From positions 992,001 through 1,056,000 of the forward strand of contig JAPNXP010000018.1 of the NCBI GenBank assembly GCA_028753945.1: a stretch of DNA of 64,000 nt, written 5' to 3'. The stretch comes from Hexactinellida sp. DTS-2022 (Eukaryota; Porifera; Hexactinellida). The position numbers and the translations under genes were made by a program. Below the pieces are notes generated by a model. That model saw only the letters and a list, made by a program, of their open reading frames with translations, was not told the origin of the DNA and searched no databases. Positions 10,491 to 19,599 of the stretch are shown here, piece after piece (within the stretch, counting starts at the first letter, position 1; every line of letters begins with the position of its first letter).

Positions 10491-10700
10491 CACTCTATCC
10501 AACTAAAGCTACGGGAAAATTAAAGGTATTTGTAAAGATAAAGTAAACAAACAAGAATAACACATTGCTCGTATATAAATAATATAGATTTCATACAAGC
10601 ATGAAACGTAACAATATATATACAGCATATCAAGGAGATATGAGGCCGGCGTTTCTCGCAGCTAAATCTGCTCTGATCAACAAGGATCTTATCCCAAGAA

Positions 10701-13643
10701 TTAAAACTTCCAAACGGTTACATTCCTATCAGCAGATGCAGTAACCACGACCTGCATATCTAGGTTAACAGATATAGCAGTGATCGCTGACTGGTGTGCG
10801 TCTCTCTTCGTGAGTGTGTGCGTGGCGCTGAGAGAGAGGAGAGAGAGCGTGCCACTGGCCCCGCCACACAAAATGAACTCTCCGTTCCACCACATGGAGG
10901 TGCAGTGCTCCCCTGGGGTCCGGGTGGCCAACACCGGGAGACCTTCCGTAACCGAGTACACGTGCACCATCCCGTCCTCGGAGCAGACAGCGAGGGCCTT
11001 GCTGTCGGGACTGAACAGACAGGAGCAGACAGACCTGTCAGACACTTTCTTCTCGGCTATCTTCTCCATGGACTGCAGCTCCCACAGACTGATGCTCCCA
11101 TCCGCACACCCGGACACAACCAGGGTCCCCGCGGCGTCTACGTGCACGCTGGTCAGCTCGCAGTCGTGGTCCAGGTCCCCGAGCATCTGAGGGGGGCAGA
11201 TCGGCCCCGCCCCCTTGCTGGGCGTGTAATGCCACACCTGCGATACAACAACATTAAGCTAGCACGCATAGTGTATACAGTAGGTACCTTTACAGAGGTG
11301 TCCCAGGAGCCAGTGGCGAGGATGTTGCTGCTCCAGGAGAGACAGGTGACCGAGCTGTCGTGTGCCCGCATGCTGTGCACTACGTTAGCGTACTCCACCG
11401 AGTAGAAGTACAGGTTGTTGTCCCAGCAGCCGACCAGCACCGTGTCCTCGTTGGGCATGACCAGACAGGAGGAGAGCGCCATGCTCGAGAGCGCCGCGCT
11501 GCGGGTCTGCTGCTGGCTCGTGAGCGAGAACAGACGCAGGGTGTCTTTGGAGACAGACACGATTGAGTTCTGCTTGGGGAGAGTGCATAGCGCGGTCATG
11601 CTCTCCTTGTGCAGTTTGTATGAAATCTCGAATGTGAGTTGAGAGAGCCCCTCCCAGTCGGAGGGGGGCAGGGGGGGCGGGGGAGGAGAGGGCAGGGCAG
11701 AGTTGTTCTTAGAAGGAGATGCCTTGGGTGCCTGAAAGTATGAGTTAGTAGATAGCTTGCATACGTGAGGCTCAATGAACAGCTGAGTGGGGGTTTGTCC
11801 GAACTCCATAATCTGAATTTTTAGCGAGTTCTGCTTGATGGGGTCGCTGACCGGATCGACATCAACTGCCCCCTCGTAAGTGATGTAATGGAAGAGATTG
11901 TCAGCCCTCACGGCCTCCTCGCCCCGCTGCTTGCACCCGAACACGAGGTCTATCCACTGGTGCAGCCGTCCGGCCACGTGCTCGCTCTCCAGCGCCTCGC
12001 GCAGCCGAGCCGTGAACTCCCGCGCGTCCCTGGCCCAGGGCGGCAGCTGCACGTCGCTGACCTTAGTCCCCGAGTCCCTAACGCCCAGCTCCAGCTGAGC
12101 CTCGTTAAGCAGGAACTCCCCGGGGGGCACGTAGAACTCGGGGATGAGCTCCCTCACGTCTGAGGGGCCAGTCAGGGCGTGCTGCCACGTCTCGGCAATG
12201 CTGTGGAACATCCTGTTAGCGTAATCGAACCTGCCGCCCTAAGGAATTGAGTATAAGTCAGTACTGTATGTATTGTGTACCAAGCAGTATAGCTACCTGC
12301 AGACAGAGGAGGTACTCCGGGGCTATTCGCACCAGGAAGTGTAGGACGTAGGCCGGAGCGCTGTAGTGGGTCCCGTAGAGGTACTTGGGAGAGGGCATCT
12401 CTTTGTAGCGCTGCTTAACCATGGATAGCTTCTCGTGATTCAAGGCTCCGATTGGCTTTGATAGATCTCTGTAGACAGAGGGGTCTTTCAGGTCCAGCTG
12501 TTTTCCGCTGTAGTTGGTGATCACCCAAGGGAGCACCGGGTACTGCGTGATGTCATTGAAGCTCCGGTCCGCCATGAAGTTGAGGAACATGAGATACTCA
12601 AAGTTGGACAGCTCCTTACAGTGCCACTTGTTCGTCATATCTGAGAGGGTGGGTAGGGCCTCCAGCTGTGTGTCCGCTTGCTCTAGAATGAGTTTGTAGA
12701 GGTGGTCCCGGGATAGGTTAGTTTCCAGCGCCATAAACAGACTCGTGTCTACAGATAACAAGTGTCAACAGAGCCCAATATCAACTGTAGTATATAGGCA
12801 CCTTTCTTCGTGAATAGCTCTATTCCCACGTGCGTGAGGAGGTACCTACGCTTCACCACGAGTCTCAGCTCGGACAGCTTGACGCACATGACAGGCTCCG
12901 CGTATATGTTGTTGAGAGGTTGGAAGTAGAGACAGCTGTTGGTGAGAGCCACCCGGCCCGGGTTCTCCAGCATGGGACTCACGTGCAGCCCCGCCTTCTC
13001 GTAGACAATCTTCTCGAAGAGGTCCGAGAGCCACATGCTCTGGAAACGAATGTGGTCAAACTGCTCGTGAGTCAGTCTCAGCGTCTCTTGTATCCTCTTT
13101 TCTAACAGAGCAGATAAGAATAGCTATTTATACCCGAGAGGGAGTACCTTGTGGATAGTGCCATATTGAGTAGAGTCTGTGTATCTTTGGCAGCACAGCT
13201 GTTATGTCCTGGTAGAGCAGCTGGAAGAGGTACCCCTCCTGTTTCTTTACCAGCTCGTACGGGCCTATGTTGTTCCCCTCCAGCAGCAGCAGCTTCTCCG
13301 AGGCGCGCACGTACACGCAGGGCTGCGCGCTGCCCCTAAGAGCGCGTCCGTTCCACTGGGAGAGCGTGTCGCAGAACCGGTAGGGGATCTTGATGAGCGG
13401 AGAGAGCGAGTCCTGTGGGACAAACAGGACCGTCTCCGAGCAGAGCTTGAGGCGGCCCAGCTGCTTGTGCTTAAGCATCTCCTCCTCGGTGCGCGCCTCG
13501 GGGTAGTAAATAACCGCGAAATCCTCGAAATATACCTCTCCGAAGTTGAGGTGAATGAGAGAGAAGCGGTCCGTGTTGGAGGTGAGGACCGAGTTGAACT
13601 GGAGAGGGGTGTAGTTGTGTTGGAGGAAGTGCAGCCAGTCCAT
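10701..13643 (-). CDS. NSMAF: FAN: neutral sphingomyelinase activation-associated factor (BEACH-WD40)
   Basis: Exons 13148-13643, 12802-13101, 12297-12748, 11288-12238 and 10701-11237 join in frame to 911 aa, close to the human 917. The order is a GRAM/PH-like N terminus (FSLIHLNFGEVYFEDFAV); then the BEACH domain with ADRSFNDITQYPVLPWVI, DLSKPIGALN, a YGTHYSAPAYVLHFLVRIAP segment, ALESEHVAGRLHQWIDLVFG and FGQTPTQLF; then about five WD40 repeats ending VTVWKF. In mammals FAN couples the p55 TNF receptor to neutral sphingomyelinase and affects lysosome size. Introns are only 46, 53, 58 and 50 nt. A proline/serine insert (SPPPPPLPPS region) separates BEACH from the WD domain. The assignment is firm. 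Confidence 0.95.
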
Positions 13644-13838
13644 AGTTAAACTAACTCAGCAAGAAACAACCAGATCAGCAGAATCACATATTTGTATAGA
13701 ATTAACCAAATACAAAGCAGTGAGAATACGTACTAGATACAACATATGGAAATGCGCTCTAACCAATAGGCTGTATCTCAAACTGATACCATTATATTGC
13801 ACTGGCACAGACACAGGTAAGTGAGTAATCTGAATATA

Positions 13839-15770
13839 TTAATGGCAGTGGCTGGTGTGAGATATGAGGCTGGACTCATCTTGGAACATCTTATCGCATA
13901 CAGCACACGTGTGTACCTGTCTCAGCTCTTGAATAATATCACTCTCGGTTCCCCCTAGCTTCTCAGTCCACACGTGAGTCACGCTCTGAGTAACACCCCG
14001 CGTGTCCTCACCGGAGCGGGCGCGCGAGAGAGCCGTCAGCAGCTGGCCACACCTGCCCCGGGACTTGGGACGGGACTTCTCCTCTGCGAGGTCTCCGGCT
14101 GAGAGAGAGCCCTGCCGAGAGAGAGCCAGCTGCGAGTACCTCTCGCGGAGGGCGCACAGGTCCCGCATGTGCCAGAGGGGCGTGGGAGAGACCAGCTCGC
14201 TTCTGCTGTCGCTGCTGAGCGCGGAGGCGAGGCTGCGCTGTCTCAGCTCAGAGTTCTGCTCCTCTATCAGGAGTATCCTGATGCTGTTGGCAGATATCAG
14301 GTCCTGCGTGTCACAGCTGTCACAGCCGCCAGTCGGCTCCGAGAAGCGAGTTAGGAGTCTGCAGCGCTCCTCTGCCGCCTCCAGCTTAGCACTGGCGCTG
14401 CTGAGCCGGTCTCCGAGCCTCTCTGTCAGCTCTGTGTGGGAGCCCGCACTCTCCTGCAAGCTGAGAACAGAGCTTATCTGCTCTGCTAGCTCCAGTCTCA
14501 GCTCGCTTATCTGAGAAAGCTTGCTAGCCAGCTCGCTGTCCAGCTGCTCTCGCTCCCTCGCGGTTTCTGACAACTGCTCCTGGGAGCGGGTTAGCTCCTC
14601 CTCCATCCCCAGCACCTGCTCCAGCAGAGACTCGCACTTTGCTTGCAGCCTAGCTTCGTGTTGTCGCAGAGAGCTCACCTGCACCTCCAGCTTCCGCACG
14701 GCTACGCCCCTGGCCTCCAGACTCTCTCTCGCGCTCTCGCGCTGCTGCTCGCTCTCCCGCAGGCCCCGCTCCAGCCCCAGAGCCCGCTCTGAGCTGGCAC
14801 TACCCTTTCTCGTTACCCGATTTAGCTCCGCCTCCGTCTCTCTCGCTCTCCCCTCGGCCGCCACCAGGGTGGCAGAGCCAGCTGAGAGGTCCTGACGCAG
14901 GGTGCTCAGGTCATGCTGCAGCTGGTCCCCTCTGGTCCTCTCGTGCTCCCGCTCGACTGAGAGGGCGTGTCTCTCCCTGGCTCTCTCCTCGCGCTCCCGC
15001 TCCAGCTCCTCTCCCACGCGATCAGCTGACCGCGCTGCCTCCCCCCTGGCAGCCAACAGCTGGGTCTGCAGCTCTCTCGCTTCGGAGGACTTGGCAGAGA
15101 GACGACTGCTCAGCTCTCTCACGTTCCTCTCCTGCTCACTGGCTCTCTTCTGCAGCGACAGCAGGTGGCTGGAGAACGCCACCACGTCCTCCTCCATGGG
15201 TCCCGCCCACTTGTGTGGGGGCAACAGCTCGGGGGAGTCCAGGTCCAGAGAGCAGAGGACGCTCCGCTCGACCCTGCTCTCCCCGCCCAGCGGCTGCAGC
15301 CCCTCTGCGAAGAGACACGCCACGTGCACAAGCACGTGCTGCAGCTCCAGACAGCTCACACAGTCAGTGAACGCAGTCTCGAATGTCTGGGAGCCAATGG
15401 AGCGACCCTGGCGAGGCGAGCTGTCGGGGAGCGGGTAAGGGGGCGGGTTGTCCGGGGGGGCTGCCGTCGTGAGCAGCTGAGACAGCTTCTTGGTGGCAGA
15501 GAGGAGAGAGAGGGGCGGGGACTGACAGCCTAGAATGCAGACACTGCACTGGATCAGGTACTGCAGTCGGTCGATAGTGAGCTCCAATAACCCTACGTAG
15601 TCACTGTCAGCGTCAGGCGACAGGTCTCGGGCCAGTTTAGAGGGGCATAGCCTGGAGGGACATTGGTATATATTGGGAGCCGTCCCCCTGGCGGTGTGAC
15701 TCAGCTTGGGCAGGAGTTCCTGCAGAGCAGAGAGGTCAGACCGGAGCGACTTCAGCTTAGCATCAGACAT
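13839..15770 (-). CDS. CCDC157: CCDC157-like coiled-coil protein with C-terminal zinc finger
   Basis: This is a 643-aa single-exon protein. The N-terminal region (LRSDLSALQELLPKLSHTAR, then LLELTIDRLQYLIQ) and a SQTFETAFTDCVSCLELQHV block match vertebrate CCDC157, which is linked to sperm and Golgi function in mammals. Residues about 190-490 are a long Glu/Arg/Ser-rich coiled coil. The C terminus carries CAVCDKMF, then SLISHTSHCH, a plausible C2H2 zinc finger. Strong compositional bias (Ser, Arg, Leu, Glu) makes the antisense strand also open for long stretches; those antisense ORFs are not genes. It lies 200 bp upstream of NSMAF on the same strand. The role in this organism is unknown. Confidence 0.7.
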   Translation of the reverse strand: MSDAKLKSLRSDLSALQELLPKLSHTARGTAPNIYQCPSRLCPSKLARDLSPDADSDYVGLLELTIDRLQYLIQCSVCILGCQSPPLSLLSATKKLSQLLTTAAPPDNPPPYPLPDSSPRQGRSIGSQTFETAFTDCVSCLELQHVLVHVACLFAEGLQPLGGESRVERSVLCSLDLDSPELLPPHKWAGPMEEDVVAFSSHLLSLQKRASEQERNVRELSSRLSAKSSEARELQTQLLAARGEAARSADRVGEELEREREERARERHALSVEREHERTRGDQLQHDLSTLRQDLSAGSATLVAAEGRARETEAELNRVTRKGSASSERALGLERGLRESEQQRESARESLEARGVAVRKLEVQVSSLRQHEARLQAKCESLLEQVLGMEEELTRSQEQLSETAREREQLDSELASKLSQISELRLELAEQISSVLSLQESAGSHTELTERLGDRLSSASAKLEAAEERCRLLTRFSEPTGGCDSCDTQDLISANSIRILLIEEQNSELRQRSLASALSSDSRSELVSPTPLWHMRDLCALRERYSQLALSRQGSLSAGDLAEEKSRPKSRGRCGQLLTALSRARSGEDTRGVTQSVTHVWTEKLGGTESDIIQELRQVHTCAVCDKMFQDESSLISHTSHCH

Positions 15771-15898
15771 TATAATGGCATATTTAACATTAGAGAGCTA
15801 GGTAACAGTCGAATTTCAAAGATGTATTAAAAAATTTTACTGAAATTAAATTAGATGAAATTGATACAACACTATATTATACTCGTACTTGTTTGCAG

Positions 15899-16063
15899 AT
15901 CCCTGTTAGTGGTAAGAAATGCTCTCCATTAAGCACATACAGTGGAGAACTGCCCACAAAAGATACAGTTATGAGTTATCATAAATTCTTCTTTGAAGAC
16001 GAAAAAGACAAGACCCTCCATACAAACTCAGCGTCTATTGTACCAGACCACCATAAAAACTGA
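15899..16063 (+). CDS. Orphan terminal coding exon, function unknown
   Basis: A good acceptor (tttgcag ending at 15898) opens a 54-codon reading frame from IPVSGKK through DTVMSYHKFFFEDEKDK to VPDHHKN and a stop at 16061-16063. The protein has natural composition, unlike the surrounding AT-rich spacer. I found no matching upstream exon; a donor-like site (cacaggtaagtgag, about 13811-13824) lies on the other side of CCDC157, but the reading frame before it has no start. If that were the upstream exon, CCDC157 would be a nested gene. I do not recognise the family. Confidence 0.35.
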   Translation: MPVSGKKCSPLSTYSGELPTKDTVMSYHKFFFEDEKDKTLHTNSASIVPDHHKN

Positions 16064-16166
16064 AACTGTGTTTTAGTTAATTGCTAGTTCTTTATGTTAA
16101 TTAATTATTGCTGTGAAAAGTATATTTTACTTTCCACTGACTTGTGCTGTGCTATTTTTACAATTA

Positions 16167-16349
16167 GAATCGACTCTGCTTAACAGAGTCACCTCGGGAC
16201 CTGGTTGGTTTGACCTGATTAAGCGGAGAAATCTATTAACCAAAAATATTTAAGCCAAAATGTAATTCTGTCCTATAAATCCGGGGAAATTTTGATCCGA
16301 TTAAGTGGTGAAATCTATTAACCGGTGGCTCTATTAATCGGGTCGACTG
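16167..16349. mobile_element. MITE-like element, family C (TA flanks, imperfect TIRs)
   Basis: The left end (gaatcgactctgcttaacag) and the reverse complement of the right end (cagtcgacccgattaatag) are similar, and both sides are flanked by TA. Inside are related direct and inverted segments such as gattaag and aaatctattaacc. There is no coding capacity. The layout is that of a Tc1/mariner or pogo-type non-autonomous element. Confidence 0.6.
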
Positions 16350-16569
16350 TATTATGAATTCATATTAAATAATTAACTAACAATTAATATCCGTATTTTA
16401 GGGTAAATAGGTCGGTATATATATAGCTAACCAAATTTCAGATAATATGTAAACATAAACAAACCAAAATAACAATACTACTAGTCAACATTATAGGGAA
16501 ATTCACTAGATATACAAATATAGACAGATTAAATCTGGATTAGTTAGTAAATAAACTCACTTTTGTTTG

Positions 16570-18432
16570 TCATTTAATCTCAAAGCAAGGAGCCAGCAAC
16601 GACTGATAAATAATATGAAACTCTTCCTTCAAGAATGATCTAACCGCCATTTCAACTGCATTACAATGGCCATAATCGGTAACCATAGATAGAAGGAGAT
16701 ACCCGTCATAAGAAAACCTCGCTGATACAACAGGAAGATCCAAAACAATTAAAACATTATTTGTATCCTTCTGTATTTTACACCATTCAGCGCACGAGTG
16801 GAAATGCTCGTGTCTGGTTGCCCTCTTTATATCGGGAGCTTTAACAGGAGGCAGCAGTGCTCTGTCCTTGTAGTACACAGCTAGAGAGCTGGCGAGGAGA
16901 GTCCTAAGGAGGGTCTGTCTGCTTATAGGGGACAGGGGCGTGGATAGGCTAGGGGTGCTGAGTTCTCGAAATGATATCTGATGGAACCAGTAGTATAGAG
17001 TAGATAGAATGACTGATACTTCGTAGTTAATAAATTCAGTCTCGGAGAATATAACTTGGCAACCGGAAATATGCATTATACTACGAAATATGTTAATCTT
17101 GTCACCTCGCGGCATTTCTTGTACCTGCAAGAGATTGGGAAGCGGGGAATAACCGCACTTAAACAGAACTGGAAACTTGTCTTCTACAATAACATTACAC
17201 AGAGTACTCGCGTCTCTGTCATTCAATTTACCGGATTTCTTGCGTATAATCTCTGTCACTTGATTGACTGGAGCCTGTCCGTCTGTGGGCAACAGAATAA
17301 CAGCATGCCAATAGGCCCTAAGCGCGAGGGAAGCGAGGGCGGCAGCGGGCTGACTGTAGTCCTCGGAATTTGAGGATGGATTGTTGTAGAGACTCATTCT
17401 GTTGGACCAGAATACTCCGATCCTTAGAAGCGACAGGCTAGCGACCCCTGGATAATACGCCTTTATTCTCAACAGCTGGGGAGTCGGAATGTCCCGAGGG
17501 TCTATATTCCGTACGGGGGCGAGATACCTGTTCTTGTTAAACGCATAAGTACTGTCGAATAGACCCTGCATTTCAATAGTGAGCTTGGATTTAATTAAAG
17601 CTACTGTCGCCATCTCGTTGCCCGTGTGATGAGCTAAATAGAATATGAGTTTGTTGAAGAAGTGGCCTCTCCCTTGGCTGGAGAACTGCGTCTTAACTGG
17701 CTCGAGAGCGGTCTTGAGTCTCTGGGGGGTAATGTCGTTCCCCTGGATGACAGCCACGAACGGTATCATCCAGAGCTGACACGCCACTTCTCGGAGAAAG
17801 GCCGGGAGAGAGAAGAACCTGCTCTCCCTGAGAACAGGCTTAGACCTGGTATTGGGACTCCACACAATATCCTCCATTGATAGTACCCCCGTTAGTCCCT
17901 CTGTAAGATAGAAATCTGTGTCCTCTGACAGAACAAACGCTGCCTTGCCTTCCGCTATATAGTACAGAGCAAGAGCAGATATGAAGTCATCAGCCTCTCC
18001 GTCATAACAGAGAGTATCCACCCCACAGAACCTAGCGGCCTCGGATAGCACTTGGTCAGCGCTGCCTGGGATTAAGGAGATGGACTCAGCTCCCTCTATA
18101 ACAGAGACCCACCGTTTCAGCTTACACAGCTTCCGTTCCTTTACAACATCAAGCTTAGCTTCCTCTGTAACCTCTACCGTTAGCAGAATAACCCGCAAGC
18201 GAGGGTACTCCCCCCTTAGAGTCGAGAAGAACTCCACCACCCCCTGATAGAACCCCTCGTACTGCCCCCCACAGGTGGAGTCGAGACCCAGGTGCTCGTA
18301 GAACTTATGCAGCATGTTCGGCGCTTCTATTATTAGCACGCAATCCCCCGACAGATAGGAGTCCAGTTTCTTCATAAACGCGTGATGTCTGGCGTGACGA
18401 GATATGAAGCTACGCAAACCACGAATGCCCAT
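16570..18432 (-). CDS. ASTE1: Asteroid homologue 1, XPG-like nuclease domain protein
   Basis: This is a 620-aa single-exon protein. It opens MGIRGLRSFISRHARHH, the XPG/FEN1-type N-terminal motif. An internal XPG-I-like block carries acidic residues in LCYDGEADDF and LSEDTDFYL, as in the Asteroid family. ASTE1 in vertebrates is a structure-specific nuclease of the shieldin pathway that trims 3' overhangs during double-strand-break repair; Drosophila asteroid acts with EGF signalling. The C-terminal half is helical and shows the family's low conservation, with TRHEHFHSCAEW near residue 535. Length agrees with the family (about 600-680 aa). It lies downstream of a spacer carrying a MITE, on the same strand as its neighbours. 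Confidence 0.85.
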   Translation of the reverse strand: MGIRGLRSFISRHARHHAFMKKLDSYLSGDCVLIIEAPNMLHKFYEHLGLDSTCGGQYEGFYQGVVEFFSTLRGEYPRLRVILLTVEVTEEAKLDVVKERKLCKLKRWVSVIEGAESISLIPGSADQVLSEAARFCGVDTLCYDGEADDFISALALYYIAEGKAAFVLSEDTDFYLTEGLTGVLSMEDIVWSPNTRSKPVLRESRFFSLPAFLREVACQLWMIPFVAVIQGNDITPQRLKTALEPVKTQFSSQGRGHFFNKLIFYLAHHTGNEMATVALIKSKLTIEMQGLFDSTYAFNKNRYLAPVRNIDPRDIPTPQLLRIKAYYPGVASLSLLRIGVFWSNRMSLYNNPSSNSEDYSQPAAALASLALRAYWHAVILLPTDGQAPVNQVTEIIRKKSGKLNDRDASTLCNVIVEDKFPVLFKCGYSPLPNLLQVQEMPRGDKINIFRSIMHISGCQVIFSETEFINYEVSVILSTLYYWFHQISFRELSTPSLSTPLSPISRQTLLRTLLASSLAVYYKDRALLPPVKAPDIKRATRHEHFHSCAEWCKIQKDTNNVLIVLDLPVVSARFSYDGYLLLSMVTDYGHCNAVEMAVRSFLKEEFHIIYQSLLAPCFEIK

Positions 18433-18589
18433 TCTAACCTAATGGCGCTCTGTAGAAGGGGGAATATATTATGGAACTGTGAACGATATTATCTATTAGT
18501 CAGTGGTGCTAGCGTATAGCAAGTCGCATTTTGCTCGAAATGGCTTGTCAAAAGGCGAATTTGCTAACAAAGCCATTGCTATTATATTA

Positions 18590-18810
18590 GGCGGACAATT
18601 TCATGAAATTCATTTACATAATTCAATTACATTTACATAATTCAATTACATGAAATTAATTTACATTAAATTCAATTTCATGAAATCATTTACATGAAAT
18701 TCATTTAGATTAAATTCAAATTTTAGGAAATTCATTTACATAAAATTCAATTTCATGAAATACATTTACATGAAACTCAAAATTTCATGAAATTCAGTTT
18801 CATTTTATTT
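18590..18810. repeat. Degenerate AT-rich short-period repeat
   Basis: Variants of tcatgaaattcatttacat recur head to tail about ten times with substitutions and indels. The half-unit tttcatgaaa is palindromic, so the array can pair with itself. It lies in the spacer between ASTE1 and MORN2. Confidence 0.8.
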
Positions 18811-19005
18811 TGTTAACTTCGAAGGAATATCTTGCTGTTATTATTTGTTTTACTTAATCTTAATAAATTAATATAACTGAGAATAAGGATATAGAGTATA
18901 ATGAAAGTAAGACCTTGTAGTCGCTGATAAGTGTTCGTTGCATATAAGATTCTTCTGATTGTGTGTATCTGTCGATTTGAACAATGTTGTGTCATATTGA
19001 GGTTG

Positions 19006-19431
19006 TTATTTTAACTCGAGTTCCAGAGTCTCTATGGGCTTTGTTCCATTAAAGTCTCCCACCCACCTCAACCCATTCCTATCCGTGAACACGACAGGGC
19101 CGGACACCCTGTCGTTATCAAACCTGCCCTCTATCGTAGTCCCATTCTGCAGCGTGTACACGCCCTCTCCGCAGAACTTGTTGTCCACAAACTCTCCCTG
19201 GTACTCAGCCCCCGACTTGAAAACGGCTTTCCCCCTCCCCTCCATCTTATCCTCCACCCAGGAGCCCTCTAGACTGAACCCAGTGTGTGAGGAGTACAGA
19301 CCTGTCCCCTGTCTGGCCACGGACCTGTCGGCTCGCCTCACGAACTCTCCGTCGTACTGGTCTCCGTTGGGGAAGATGAACGCGGTGCTCTGCACACTCT
19401 CTTCTGGCTTAGATTTTGTGGATTTACTCAT
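19006..19431 (-). CDS. MORN2: MORN repeat-containing protein 2
   Basis: The start is set at ATG 19431 (MSKSTKSKPEES), giving 141 aa. The open frame continues to 19584, but that extension lacks family similarity. At least four MORN units are visible: FPNGDQYDGEF, GFSLEGSWVEDKMEGRGKAV, GAEYQGEFVDNKFCGEG and GTTIEGRFDNDRVSG. They are followed by LRWVGDFNGTKP and an ELELK tail, as in MORN2. In mammals MORN2 acts in LC3-associated phagocytosis and in sperm and piRNA biology. The stop is about 570 bp downstream of ASTE1, and the start lies 170 bp beyond the MCM5 stop on the same strand. Confidence 0.85.
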   Translation of the reverse strand: MSKSTKSKPEESVQSTAFIFPNGDQYDGEFVRRADRSVARQGTGLYSSHTGFSLEGSWVEDKMEGRGKAVFKSGAEYQGEFVDNKFCGEGVYTLQNGTTIEGRFDNDRVSGPVVFTDRNGLRWVGDFNGTKPIETLELELK

Positions 19432-19599
19432 TGCAATAGAGCTAAGTAGAATGACACTATTCAATCCGTCAAAGTACAGTAATCGAACAGTTAATCGCAG
19501 TTCGTATAATCTAGGTTGCACTAAATAATTCCTACTACACCTCTGATAAGCGATAGTTTGCATACCAATCAACACACAGGGCACTAGCCAGTATCTACG

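Larger units (their letters stand above)
15771..16569. other. Spacer CCDC157-ASTE1
   Basis: AT-rich spacer holding the orphan exon (15899-16063) and a family C MITE (16167-16349). Nothing else recognised. Confidence 0.6.

Noticed and set aside
13640-13816. Possible upstream plus-strand exon for the orphan exon at 15899
   Set aside because: It ends at a donor-like gtaagt, but the frame that would join has a stop and no ATG.
14002-15533. Long plus-strand frames opposite CCDC157
   Set aside because: They mirror the Ser/Arg/Leu-biased coiled coil; the minus frame shows family blocks and a zinc finger.
18813-18995. 60-aa minus-strand frame next to the AT-rich repeat
   Set aside because: Low-complexity Ile/Leu/Asn-rich sequence typical of AT-rich spacer.
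19432-19584. N-terminal extension of MORN2 and similar extensions of MCM5, GTPBP4 and Rab7
   Set aside because: The extensions have no family match and the downstream ATG agrees with orthologue N termini.
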